Source of the DNA: Thiocystis violacea
GTDB lineage: Bacteria; Pseudomonadota; Gammaproteobacteria; Chromatiales; Chromatiaceae
Assembly: GCF_016583565.1 (NCBI RefSeq)
Contig: NZ_NRRF01000024.1
Span: 1-64,000, forward strand
Length of the DNA: 64,000 nucleotides
Reading direction: 5' to 3'
Positions within the stretch are counted from its first letter, which is position 1; each line of letters opens with the position of its first letter. The position numbers and the translations under genes were made by a program. The notes beneath the pieces were generated by a model. It did not search any database. It worked only from the letters and a program-made list of their open reading frames with translations, and was not told where the DNA came from. Shown here piece by piece: positions 46,079 to 54,114 of this stretch.

Positions 46079-46369
46079 CTAGTCCCTGAGATCCACGAAA
46101 AGATTCTTGCCGCAAGCGCGGGCATATTTGCGCAAGGTGGCAACGGACGGCGAGTGCTTGCCCGTCGCCAGCGCCCGCTCCAAGCGCGCAACCGCGGGCG
46201 CGTGGGTCCCCATGCGCTCGGCGACCTGAGCCTGGGAAAGTCCCGCCTCGTGACGCGCCTTCAGTAACAGGTCGAGCAGGGCGAATTCCTCCCGCTCCAG
46301 GCGCTCGACCTCGGCTTGCACACCGGGACGCTGCATCAGCGTCTCGATCAGTTTATCGTGGGTCTGCAT
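46079..46369 (-). CDS. HTH antitoxin (HigA/XRE type)
   Basis: The 96-residue protein has a Cro/C1-type helix-turn-helix in 'LSQAQVAERMGTHAPAVARL' (44-63), followed by 'SPSVATLRKYARACGKNLFV', the antitoxin-type C-terminus. The N-terminal helices include 'RPGVQAEVERLEREEFALLD'. It overlaps the toxin stop by 17 bases, with the toxin gene first, as in HigBA-type modules. It should bind the toxin and repress the shared promoter. Confidence 0.88.
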   Translation of the reverse strand: MQTHDKLIETLMQRPGVQAEVERLEREEFALLDLLLKARHEAGLSQAQVAERMGTHAPAVARLERALATGKHSPSVATLRKYARACGKNLFVDLRD

Positions 46370-46688
46370 GGTGGATCTCCTTCATCCGCGCTTCGGCGAG
46401 ACGCCGTTCGCGCACGGGTGTCTTGTTGGTCTTCTTCACAAAGCAGTGCAGCATCACGATTCGCTGTCCGACCTGCGTGCAGAAGAAGACACGCCCGATC
46501 CCATCGCCGCCTTTCAGGCGTAGCTCGAACAAACCGTTACCGAATGCCTTGGTATGTGGCTCGCCCAGATTCGGACCAAAATCCAGCATGCGCCGAGTCA
46601 GGACGATATAGCGTGCAGCCAAGGTGTCGGGCAACGCCGTGATCGCCGTCTGGACGGCCTCGCTGTAGTAGATGATGCTGTAGCTCAC
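46353..46688 (-). CDS. RelE/HigB-type toxin
   Basis: The 111-residue basic protein starts 'MSYSIIYYSEAVQTAITALP' and has 'HTKAFGNGLFELRLKGGDGI', 'GRVFFCTQVGQRIVMLHCFV' and 'KKTNKTPVRERRLAEARM'. This is the compact fold of the phage-derived Gp49/HigB-like RelE-superfamily toxins, which cleave mRNA on the ribosome. It is followed by an overlapping HTH antitoxin gene. Basic residues in the C-terminal helix are kept, so the toxin looks functional. Confidence 0.88.
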   Translation of the reverse strand: MSYSIIYYSEAVQTAITALPDTLAARYIVLTRRMLDFGPNLGEPHTKAFGNGLFELRLKGGDGIGRVFFCTQVGQRIVMLHCFVKKTNKTPVRERRLAEARMKEIHHADPR

Positions 46689-46699
46689 GCCGATAATGA

Positions 46700-46713
46700 T
46701 AACAAATATGTTA
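46700..46713. promoter_or_regulatory. Palindromic operator candidate upstream of toxin gene
   Basis: TAACAAATATGTTA is a perfect 5-bp inverted repeat with a 4-base centre, 11 bases upstream of the toxin start in an AT-rich patch. It is well placed for repression by the HTH antitoxin. Confidence 0.55.
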
Positions 46714-47085
46714 GTGCTTTGCGCCGTAAAGGGTTTGCTGATCTCGATCTAGGGGAAGGCCACCTCCAACAGCGTGAGCCCGTCATGAGCCAGCGTCGGA
46801 TAGCCGTCCTGGCTCTTCCACTTCTTGCGGCGAGGTTCCAGGGACAGGCTATGGAGCTCGAGACACGAGCCAACGTCCGCTATCTCGGCGACTGAGGACT
46901 CCAGCCGACGAAGCTCCCGTGTCCGGAATTGGGACGCAAGAGTCACTGGGCTGGCTCGCCTCAGTGACCGGATTGGGTCGATCCCGATGTTCTCGCTTAC
47001 CTCTGAGGCGGTGTGGCAATGCTGGCAACATCGCCGGTGGCGAGGCGGGCGAATCTTAGAAATTCGCGACGAAATCGTTTTGGAA
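46714..47085. other. Gap upstream of toxin-antitoxin operon; no gene recognised
   Basis: This 372-base stretch holds only short minus-strand frames (for example 46749-46946, MTLASQFRTRELRRLESSV...). They have no ribosome binding site and no known family, so they may be gene remains. The right end abuts the terminator of the NDUFA9-like gene. Confidence 0.4.
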
Positions 47086-47112
47086 ACAACAGCCGGGCAT
47101 GGGATCGCCCGG
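47086..47112 (-). terminator. Rho-independent terminator of the NDUFA9-like gene
   Basis: On the minus strand, GCCGGGC, an 8-base loop and GCCCGGC are followed by TGTTGTTTCC. It lies about 35 bases past the stop of the minus-strand NAD-binding protein gene. Confidence 0.7.
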
Positions 47113-47146
47113 CCAAAGAATCACGCGGCTAGGGAAGGTCGCTCAG

Positions 47147-48064
47147 TCAGAGATAGGTCAGCTGGTCCACACCGAAATGGACGGGCGTCAGACCAAGACG
47201 CGCGAAGCTGTCGTTCTCCGAGCAGACATTGCCTTCCATCAGCATCTGGATCTGATCGCGCGAGATGGGGAACCAGGCGAAGCGGTCGAAGACGGCAGCG
47301 GTCGCCTTGATGGCCATGGCGGGCGCCGGCAGCATCAGCTTGGTCTTACCTGAGGCGGCGGCAATGGTCGTGAGAATCGCCTTCCAGCTCAGCCGCTCGG
47401 GACCGCAGAGGCTGTAAGTCTGCGACTCGGTGCGCGGCTCGGTCAGCGCAAGCACGAAGGCGTCGGCCACATCGGACACGCTGACGGGTGCCAGCTCGAA
47501 GGCTCCGGCATTGGTCGGCAGGATCCCTTCGTAGAAGAGCGGCGCGGGGATGGGGCTGTCGATGATGTCTTTCTTGAGCTGGGAGCAAAACTCCATGCGG
47601 CCCTCCGAGTCACCGAAGACGACCGACGGCCTGAAGATGGTCCAGCGCAGCCCGGAAGCCTTGAGGGCCATCTCAGCCTGGTACTTGGTGCGCTGATAGG
47701 GGGTGCCATCCTCGCGGATACCGTTCGCGCTCATGAGCAGAAAGCGCTCCACACCCGTCGACTGCGCCGCCGCGATGGTATCGAGCACGCCCTGGTGCTG
47801 GAGCGCCTCGAAAGTCACTCCGCGCGCCGGGCTCTCCCGCAGGATGCCGATGAGGTAGATGACCGCATCCGCGCCGGTCAGACAGTTCTCGATGGCCGCT
47901 GGATCCGCGACCTCCCCGTGAACCAGCTCGCAGATGTCGGGAGCCGCAACCTTGTGCTCGCTCCCCGGTCTGACGAGGAGCCGCGGGACATGCCCAGCCG
48001 CCACCAAGTGGCGCGTGATGTGTGAGCCGACGAATCCAGTACCGCCAATGATCGCGACCTTCAT
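47147..48064 (-). CDS. NAD(P)-binding protein, NDUFA9/atypical SDR family
   Basis: From ATG 48064 (GGAGA site) the protein has 305 residues beginning 'MKVAIIGGTGFVGSHITRHL', with the GxxGxxG dinucleotide loop. It lacks a classical YxxxK pair at the usual place but has 'GTPYQRTKYQAEMALKASGL', as in atypical SDRs such as NDUFA9-like proteins. In eukaryotes NDUFA9 belongs to complex I; in bacteria the role is unknown and may concern quinone or lipid metabolism. A terminator hairpin follows. The 22-residue upstream extension in frame is not supported. Confidence 0.87.
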   Translation of the reverse strand: MKVAIIGGTGFVGSHITRHLVAAGHVPRLLVRPGSEHKVAAPDICELVHGEVADPAAIENCLTGADAVIYLIGILRESPARGVTFEALQHQGVLDTIAAAQSTGVERFLLMSANGIREDGTPYQRTKYQAEMALKASGLRWTIFRPSVVFGDSEGRMEFCSQLKKDIIDSPIPAPLFYEGILPTNAGAFELAPVSVSDVADAFVLALTEPRTESQTYSLCGPERLSWKAILTTIAAASGKTKLMLPAPAMAIKATAAVFDRFAWFPISRDQIQMLMEGNVCSENDSFARLGLTPVHFGVDQLTYL

Positions 48065-48232
48065 GAGGGATCTCCTTAAGCGATGAGTACAGAGTCGGGG
48101 TAGAGTTTGGTGCCGAACGGCGTCAGTCAAGCCGCATCAAGGCACGAAGCTCGGTGACGGCATGCACGGCGGGATGGACGAGAGCGGGCGGGATTCAGCG
48201 GATCTCGAGGCGCGACGAGCGCAACCCGGACT

Positions 48233-48592
48233 TCAGCGACCTGCGGCTTGAGCGGCATGGGCAACCGGCTGGGATGCAGGGGTCAGGGCGAGGACGTTAT
48301 GCCGACGCAGGCGCCGAACGTTGCGTCGAGCGGAGGCGAAGACCTCGGCGATGACTTCAGCAGGAATTTTGCGTGCGTCGCGAACCACGACCTGATGACC
48401 GGAGGCCAGCTTGGCGCTCAGCTCGCACCGAATTCTGTGGCCGTGAAGTTGATCGAATTCCTCCTGAACGGTGACCTGTGCATCCATGCGCTCGCCCGGG
48501 AAACGATCCGCGAGCTTCTTTGCTTCCGACTCGATCTGACGACGGATGTCGGCATCCAGCGCAAGCGTGTCGCCGCCTATCTTTAGGACCAT
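48233..48592 (-). CDS. HPF/RaiA-like ribosome-associated protein
   Basis: From ATG 48592 the protein has 119 residues: 'MVLKIGGDTLALDADIRRQI' at the N-terminus, then 'RMDAQVTVQEEFDQLHGHRI' and 'AEVIAEVFASARRNVRRLRR'. The beta-alpha-beta layout and the basic C-terminal helix fit the S30AE (HPF/YfiA) family, which binds 30S subunits during stationary phase. It is shorter and less conserved than canonical HPF, so the assignment is moderate. The frame runs open to 49042 without support. Confidence 0.65.
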   Translation of the reverse strand: MVLKIGGDTLALDADIRRQIESEAKKLADRFPGERMDAQVTVQEEFDQLHGHRIRCELSAKLASGHQVVVRDARKIPAEVIAEVFASARRNVRRLRRHNVLALTPASQPVAHAAQAAGR

Positions 48593-49027
48593 ATTTGATA
48601 TTCTCCAAGCACCCGGTGAAGGCTCGTATTCTTTGCGCGCCGCGAGCACCGGGTGGAATCTGACGAGGGCTGATCGCCTCGATGAATTGACTTCGTCGCA
48701 GAGGTGTCTCTGGAAGCGGAGGGGGCGCAATGCGAGACGTGCGGCGGTGAACGGATCATGGCGCCCGAGCGACGGAAATGCAAGACCACCTGATCCTTCC
48801 CGTGCGGCGGTTGGCATTCCGGCGCATCGATCGGTGAAATTCAGTCTCATCCGCCTCTCAGCCATGACGCTCCACAGACAGACATCCGACGACATCAGGC
48901 GACGCGCCCAGAGGGCGGGGCCGCGGCCGCGCTGGGCGCTGCGCGGGCGCAAGCCCCGCTCGATCCATTGGTGCCCAAGCTGTCGATCCGCCAACACGGC
49001 GGCCATCCATCCCGGACGCGAGCCCGC
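48593..49027. other. 435-base gap between HPF-like and EamA genes
   Basis: This non-coding region lies between divergently oriented genes. No gene, tRNA, strong hairpin or repeat was found. Open frames through it on both strands lack ribosome binding sites and family character. Confidence 0.5.
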
Positions 49028-49984
49028 GTGACCCATCGGCACGGTCTCGCCGAGTGGGGCGCGTTGCTCGCGCTGGCTGTCCTCTGGGGCTCGGCCTTTA
49101 CCCTCACCAAGGTCGCGGTCCAGGGACTCCCGGCCGATCTCGTCGTCGCGGGCCGACTCTGCGTCGCCTGCCTGCTGCTGATCCCCACGGCACTGCTAGT
49201 GGCGCGGCGGCCCGTCGCCACGGTCAAGCTCTGGGGCTTCCTGATCCTGATCGCCATCTTCGGCTATGCCCTGCCCTTCTCGCTTGTCTCCTGGGGCCAG
49301 CGCTACATCGCTAGCGGGGTCGCGGGTATTCTGATGGCGGTCATGCCGCTCGCCACGCTAGGGCTCGCGCACGTCTTCATTCCAGGGGAGCGCATCACCC
49401 GCTATCGCGCCGGCGGATTCGCCTGCGGCTTTGCCGGCGTGGTGACGCTCATGGGACCCTCGGCCTGGCTCGAGCTGGTCAATGGCGACAACCAGCTGCT
49501 GCCGATGCTGGCCGTCCTGGGCGGGGCATTCAGCTATGCGGTCTCATCCATCCTCGCCCGGCTGCGACCCCAGAGTGACGCGCTCTTCACGTCCGCGGCG
49601 ACCATCTCGCTCGCCACGCTGGTCATGGTCCCAACGGCCTTGAGCGACGCCCATCCGCCGGCGTTCTCGAGCGTTGCCGCGCCGCAGCTCATGGCCGTGG
49701 GCGCGCTCGGCGTCTTTTCGACCGCGCTCGCCGCCATCCTCTACTTCAAGCTGGTCAAGAGCGCGGGGCCGTCCTTCGTCGCCCAGCTGAACTACCTCAT
49801 CCCGCTGTGGGCCGTGGGTAGCGGCATCCTCTTCCTCGGCGAGCGGCCCGAGCCGAACCACCTCTACGCCCTCGCCCTCATCCTGGGCGGCATCCTCGTC
49901 ACCCAGCTGGAGCGGTTGCGGCAGCGCAGCGCCCAAAGGCCGCCGCCGCGAACGGATGGACGTCACTCGAAGAGGTCGCGGTAG
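49028..49984 (+). CDS. EamA/DMT-family transporter
   Basis: From GTG 49028 the protein has 318 residues and ten hydrophobic segments in two repeated EamA halves. The first half includes 'ALLALAVLWGSAFTLTKVAV', and the second 'PMLAVLGGAFSYAVSSILAR' and 'LGVFSTALAAILYFKLVKSA'. It is a drug/metabolite superfamily exporter of unknown substrate. The in-frame start at 48968 would add 20 polar residues before the first helix and is less likely. Its end overlaps the end of the next, convergent gene by 22 bases. Confidence 0.88.
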   Translation: MTHRHGLAEWGALLALAVLWGSAFTLTKVAVQGLPADLVVAGRLCVACLLLIPTALLVARRPVATVKLWGFLILIAIFGYALPFSLVSWGQRYIASGVAGILMAVMPLATLGLAHVFIPGERITRYRAGGFACGFAGVVTLMGPSAWLELVNGDNQLLPMLAVLGGAFSYAVSSILARLRPQSDALFTSAATISLATLVMVPTALSDAHPPAFSSVAAPQLMAVGALGVFSTALAAILYFKLVKSAGPSFVAQLNYLIPLWAVGSGILFLGERPEPNHLYALALILGGILVTQLERLRQRSAQRPPPRTDGRHSKRSR

Positions 49985-50517
49985 GCCTTGGAGAACGCCT
50001 TGTAGGCATCCCACCCGTCCTTGTCCATGACCTGATCGATGACCCAGCGGTTCTCCTCCTTGTCGCCCATCAGGGTCTGGATCTCGTACCCCAGGTGGCG
50101 CAGAAAGGCGTAGCTGGGTCCGTCGTCGGCCAGCTGATACTCGGCATACTCGCCCGAACGCCCGTTGAGCAGGGCGATGAAGGGACTGCCGTAGTCGCCC
50201 GGACCGAGCAGATCCTGGCTGTTGTCCTGGACATGGGCGAAGACGTTCTTCGCCAGCTCGGTGATGAGCACCCGACGGTCCTGGTCGTCCAGATCGCCGT
50301 GGGAGAGCCGGTCGGCGACCTGGATGAGAAACACCAGGTATTCCTGGATCACGGCGAGACGCTGCGCGTCATCGCGATAGACGAAGCGCTGGCAATGCAG
50401 ATTGATCGCCTTTTCCATCGCGATGCGCCAGGCGATGTACGCCAGGGCGCTGGCGATGTCCGGGAGCGATCGCTCCCGATCCTCATCCTTCCAATGGCTT
50501 TTGATTCGTAAGGCCAC
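49963..50517 (-). CDS. Conserved protein of unknown function
   Basis: From GTG 50517, behind a strong GGAGG, the protein has 184 residues beginning 'VALRIKSHWKDEDRERSLPD'. It is helical and acidic, with 'MEKAINLHCQRFVYRDDAQR' and 'QVMDKDGWDAYKAFSKAYRD'. No catalytic motif or membrane helix is present. I do not recognise a named family. The gene is divergent from the Sfum_1244-type gene, sharing a 127-base promoter region, and convergent with the transporter. Confidence 0.75.
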   Translation of the reverse strand: MALRIKSHWKDEDRERSLPDIASALAYIAWRIAMEKAINLHCQRFVYRDDAQRLAVIQEYLVFLIQVADRLSHGDLDDQDRRVLITELAKNVFAHVQDNSQDLLGPGDYGSPFIALLNGRSGEYAEYQLADDGPSYAFLRHLGYEIQTLMGDKEENRWVIDQVMDKDGWDAYKAFSKAYRDLFE

Positions 50518-50644
50518 ACTATCCTCCAAGCGGCGAGCAGCCGCGCGTCGTCGCTTCACCGCCTACGACCGCGCTGCTCGGGTTGAATACCAAAAAATCG
50601 TCGGACGATCCGCGGATCCGACCACGAAGGCGCGAGGTTCCTCG

Positions 50645-51691
50645 ATGTTGGACGCAACCCTCACTGATCTGGCCGAGACGGTGCAATACAACTGCGACAT
50701 CTCGGATGCCCGCCATGGCGCCGACGACTCGCTCTGCGTCTATCTCATGAAAATGCGCGAGTATTTCCGCTGGGAGAGACGCCTGCCCTTTGGCGCGCCA
50801 CTCGAGCGCCAGCAGGTCGGCGACTGGCTGCAGGCACGCGAGCAGCTCTGGGAGACGCTGGAGCAGGCGCCGCTGCGCCCCATCGAGATCCGCGGCCAAT
50901 CCTACGACCCCTTCGACGCCGACGCCATCAATGGGCAGCTCGGCGCGCACGGCCTGGCGTATAGCGGCGGGCTCGGCAGGCAGGCCAAACCGCACTTCGT
51001 CCTGGGCGACCTGGAGCGACGGCAAGACAGCGCGGGCTGCACCGTCTTCATCCTCGCCAAGGAATATGCCCGCGACCTCACGGCGCCGCCGGCGATGACC
51101 CTCGGCCAGAGCATCTTCGTGCGCCGCGAGTCGCTGCGGCGCCTGCTCTGGGAGAAGCTGGAAAGCTGGCGCTGGAGTCGCCCCGACAATGCACTGGGCC
51201 GCGCCTTCGCCTGCTACGACTTCGAGCACGCCCTGGACGCCTCCCTGGACGCCATGACCGACCACGAGATCCGCACACTGCTGCTGCACGAGCAAGGCGA
51301 GCAGCTGGCCGGAGAGCACCTGGGCGAGGCCTGGAACGCCATGCTGATGGATCTCAGCCGCACGCCCGCCGAGATCATGGCGCGCGCCGTGCGGGACCAC
51401 CTCGCCGACTGTCTGGTGACGCTTCCCGCGCTCGCCGAGTCGCAGGAGACCGCCTCCCTGCATTTCTTCGTTGGTCAGTTGACCAGCATGCGCAAGGAGA
51501 TCTTCCCGAGCCTGCGGCGCACCTACGAGCAGTGGCTGGAGAACCACGACACGACCGGGCTCGCCGCGCTTTCGGCATGCGGAAGAGACCATTGGCAAGA
51601 GGTCGCATCCGGCATGCTGGACCTGCATCGCCGGCATGGCGAAGAGGCCGCCGAGGCCATTCGCGGGTTGGTCGACACCGCACGGCTCTAA
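50645..51691 (+). CDS. Sfum_1244-like conserved protein of unknown function
   Basis: The 348-residue protein starts 'MLDATLTDLAETVQYNCDIS', with motifs 'DDSLCVYLMKMREYFRWERR' and 'SGGLGRQAKPHFVLGDLERR'. The long helical C-terminal half contains 'YDFEHALDASLDAMTDHEIR'. It resembles the uncharacterised Sfum_1244 family. Conserved His, Asp and Glu in the helical half (for example 'EIRTLLLHEQGE') could form a metal site, but this is a guess. A prolyl hydroxylase-like gene follows after 42 bases. Confidence 0.75.
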   Translation: MLDATLTDLAETVQYNCDISDARHGADDSLCVYLMKMREYFRWERRLPFGAPLERQQVGDWLQAREQLWETLEQAPLRPIEIRGQSYDPFDADAINGQLGAHGLAYSGGLGRQAKPHFVLGDLERRQDSAGCTVFILAKEYARDLTAPPAMTLGQSIFVRRESLRRLLWEKLESWRWSRPDNALGRAFACYDFEHALDASLDAMTDHEIRTLLLHEQGEQLAGEHLGEAWNAMLMDLSRTPAEIMARAVRDHLADCLVTLPALAESQETASLHFFVGQLTSMRKEIFPSLRRTYEQWLENHDTTGLAALSACGRDHWQEVASGMLDLHRRHGEEAAEAIRGLVDTARL

Positions 51692-51733
51692 AGGGAGAAT
51701 GGCACACACCCTATCCGCGCTCCCGCATCAGGC

Positions 51734-52360
51734 ATGAACAGTGTCATGAATCCAGCCCCGAGTTCACTGAACACGAGCTCACTGACCACCATTCAGGAAG
51801 TCAAAGCCGGCAGCTTCATCTTCGCGCGCCCGCTTGCCTTGCCACCGGCCTTCTGCGCGGCCGTCATCGAGCGCTTCGAGGCCCATCCCGAGCACCAATA
51901 CGCCGGACGCATCGGGCAGCTGCGCACGGAGAATCCCGGCATCAAGCGCACGACGGACCTGGTCGTCAGCAACAAACCGGACTGGAAGGATGTCGATGAG
52001 ATGTTCTTCCGATCCCTGGCGGCGGCCATCAAGGAATTCCGCGAGGCCTTCCCCTACTTCAAAGGCCCCTTCAAGGACGAAGGCTATCAGGTCCAGCGCT
52101 ACCAGCCGGGCGAGTATTACCACTGGCACATCGACAGCGGCAGCCATGAGCTGAGTCAGCGCCAGCTGGTCGCGCTCTGGTATCTGAACGACGTTACGGG
52201 ACCCGGCGGCGAGACGGAGTTCCTGCATCAAGGCGTCAGCGTGCGACCCGAGGCCGGCAAGCTGGTGCTCTTCCCGCCCTTCTGGACGCACGAACACCGC
52301 GCCGTCGTCGTCCAAGAAGGCAACAAGTACATTGCAACCACCTGGGTGGTCTTCGCGTGA
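51734..52360 (+). CDS. 2OG-Fe(II) oxygenase, prolyl 4-hydroxylase-like
   Basis: The 208-residue protein has the double-stranded beta helix core. The iron ligands HxD are in 'GEYYHWHIDSGSH', the distal His is in 'PFWTHEHRAVVV', and 'RQLVALWYLNDV' and 'GGETEFLHQ' match PKHD-type hydroxylases. It uses 2-oxoglutarate and O2 to hydroxylate an unknown protein. The stop overlaps the GTG start of the next gene (GTGA), so it is coupled with a receiver-like protein. Confidence 0.88.
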   Translation: MNSVMNPAPSSLNTSSLTTIQEVKAGSFIFARPLALPPAFCAAVIERFEAHPEHQYAGRIGQLRTENPGIKRTTDLVVSNKPDWKDVDEMFFRSLAAAIKEFREAFPYFKGPFKDEGYQVQRYQPGEYYHWHIDSGSHELSQRQLVALWYLNDVTGPGGETEFLHQGVSVRPEAGKLVLFPPFWTHEHRAVVVQEGNKYIATTWVVFA

Positions 52361-52752
52361 CCACGGCGCACACCGCCGAGCCGCCCCGCCTGCTCGCCAT
52401 CGTCGAGCTGGGCGGCTATCCGAATCTGACGCCGCTCTATCGGTCGCTCGGCTTCGAGGTGGAGGTGGTCGGCTCGCAGCGCAGGGCACAAGCCGCGCTC
52501 AAGCGCCAGATTCCGGACATCATCGTTGCCGAATACAACTTCCAGTCCGATTTTCGGGACAGGACGAGCAACTTGGAGACACTCATGGCCGGTTTGCAGA
52601 GGCACCCTCGCGTCAAGGTGATCTGCTTCTACCAGACCGAGCATCAGCAGAAGTTCGCGGGGCTCGCCGAGCGCTTCCCCATCTTCGCGGCGATCCCCTT
52701 CCCGGTTGACGCCCAGCAGGTCGAATTGGCGCTGCGGCGCGCCCTTGCATGA
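52357..52752 (+). CDS. Response-regulator-like protein without clear phospho-acceptor
   Basis: The 131-residue protein starts at GTG and resembles a CheY fold: 'PRLLAIVELGGYPNLTPLYR', 'LKRQIPDIIVAEYNFQSDFR' and 'VKVICFYQTEHQQKFAGLAE'. The usual acceptor Asp is replaced, so it is probably not phosphorylated in the normal way. It is translationally coupled to the 2OG oxygenase gene. The function is unknown. Confidence 0.65.
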   Translation: MTTAHTAEPPRLLAIVELGGYPNLTPLYRSLGFEVEVVGSQRRAQAALKRQIPDIIVAEYNFQSDFRDRTSNLETLMAGLQRHPRVKVICFYQTEHQQKFAGLAERFPIFAAIPFPVDAQQVELALRRALA

Positions 52753-53025
52753 CTGCCCGCCGCGCAGGCGTCGGTATCGAGACCGGAACGCGACATCGTG
52801 CCCTTGCGCAAGGATGCCGCGTCTGTCGCTCCGAGGCGGCGATAGCCGACTCCAAGTGCCCCTGATCCGCTTGCGAATCGGCTACCCTGCAGTCGAAGCG
52901 CCGGGCAACCGAACCGCCCGCCTTCAGAGCGCAAGTGTTCGCGGGCTGTGATTGCGATCCACCGAGGCCAGCCGGGCGCTGTCGGCCCGTCCCATCTCCA
53001 CGTGACACAGAAGAAGGGTGCATCC

Positions 53026-53475
53026 ATGACACGAGAAGACATCCTGGACCAGCTCCGAACCGCCAAGACGGCGCATACGCAGTGGCTCTCCGACGCACTG
53101 GCGCTCATTGCCGGACTCGCCGCCGGGAAGGACCATGTTCCCGTCTCACACAGACACTGTGAATTCGGCCAGTGGTACTACGGCCGCGGACATGGTCTCG
53201 CCTCACTCAGCGCCTATGCCGCGATCGAGGCGCCTCACGAAGCCCTTCACGGCCTCTACGCCCAGGTCTTCGACATCCTCTCCGCACCGCGCAATCGTCC
53301 CCTCCTCGCCAAGGTCTTCACCCCCAAGGGCCATCTCGGCAAGCGACAGCAGGACGAGGCCAAGGCGTTGATGCAAGAGATGCTATCGGCTTCCAGGAGA
53401 CTCCTCGAAGCCATCGCCCTGCTGGAGCAGCACCTCATGGAGATGTCCGAACAGGAGTTGCAGGGGCTCTTCTAG
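53026..53475 (+). CDS. Stand-alone CZB (chemoreceptor zinc-binding) protein
   Basis: From ATG 53026 the protein has 149 residues. The zinc motif 'HRHCEFGQWYYGRG' (C-x-F-G-x-W type) and the later 'APHEALHGLYAQVFDI' supply the His and Cys ligands of CZB domains. CZB senses zinc or hypochlorous acid in chemoreceptors and diguanylate cyclases; no output domain is attached here, so it probably acts through a partner. It lies directly before the Cu/Ag efflux operon, on the opposite strand. Confidence 0.87.
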   Translation: MTREDILDQLRTAKTAHTQWLSDALALIAGLAAGKDHVPVSHRHCEFGQWYYGRGHGLASLSAYAAIEAPHEALHGLYAQVFDILSAPRNRPLLAKVFTPKGHLGKRQQDEAKALMQEMLSASRRLLEAIALLEQHLMEMSEQELQGLF

Positions 53476-53490
53476 AGCAGCCATGCCGGA

Positions 53491-53505
53491 CCCCGAAAAA
53501 CGGGG
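53491..53505. terminator. Small hairpin between convergent CZB and cusF genes
   Basis: CCCCG, AAAAA and CGGGG form a 5-bp stem. It lies in the gap between two converging genes. No T-run follows, so termination is uncertain. Confidence 0.3.
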
Positions 53506-53601
53506 CCACGGCCAGTCGAATCAGGGTGCAAACGCCGCCCCTCCAGGCAAGGCTTGCGGACTTGCGCGAGCGCTCGCGCCGGCTATGGGCGAGTCCGCGC
53601 C

Positions 53602-53970
53602 TCAATCCGGCCGCTTCAGCTCGGTGATCCGATAGACGTTGTCGCTCCCGAGGATAATGGCGAAGTCGACCCTGTCGCCCGCGCTGACGCCGCTCAGATC
53701 GACCGCATCCGTGACCGGAAGGTCCATGGTCATGGCCGGCCAGCTCAGTGCCGGAATCGGCTCATGCGTGATGTTGACGGAGCCGCCCTCGGCATCCACG
53801 GAATTGATCACCCCCGTCCCATGGGTGGCCTCGGTCGCTTGGCCCTGCGCCATGGCGCCCTTGCCGCCATGCCCCATCATCTGGTCGTGCTCCATGGCCA
53901 GCACCTGGGTCTGAAAGCTGCATGCCGCGCTGGCGGCCAGTACCGCCGTGAGTAGAGTCAGCTTCTTCAT
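53602..53970 (-). CDS. cusF: CusF periplasmic Cu(I)/Ag(I) chaperone
   Basis: The 122-residue protein has a signal peptide (MKKLTLLTAVLAASAAC). The CusF domain contains 'ITHEPIPALSWPAMTMDLPV', which holds the His, Trp and two Met ligands of the Cu/Ag site. CusF passes metal to CusB/CusA. It is the last gene of the operon, 144 bases after cusA. A Met/His-rich linker (MEHDQMMGHGGKGAMAQG) precedes the domain. Confidence 0.93.
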   Translation of the reverse strand: MKKLTLLTAVLAASAACSFQTQVLAMEHDQMMGHGGKGAMAQGQATEATHGTGVINSVDAEGGSVNITHEPIPALSWPAMTMDLPVTDAVDLSGVSAGDRVDFAIILGSDNVYRITELKRPD

Positions 53971-54114
53971 GCGGATCCTCGTTCGTGGTGTCGTTCGACG
54001 GATTGACGCCCTGCCTTGAGGCAGGACCCTGGCGATGAGATGCGGCCCGGACAGGAAGGCTCAACGGCAAGCGCTCCGGCATCGGGTCGCATCGCTCTAA
54101 ATGCCCGGCACAGG

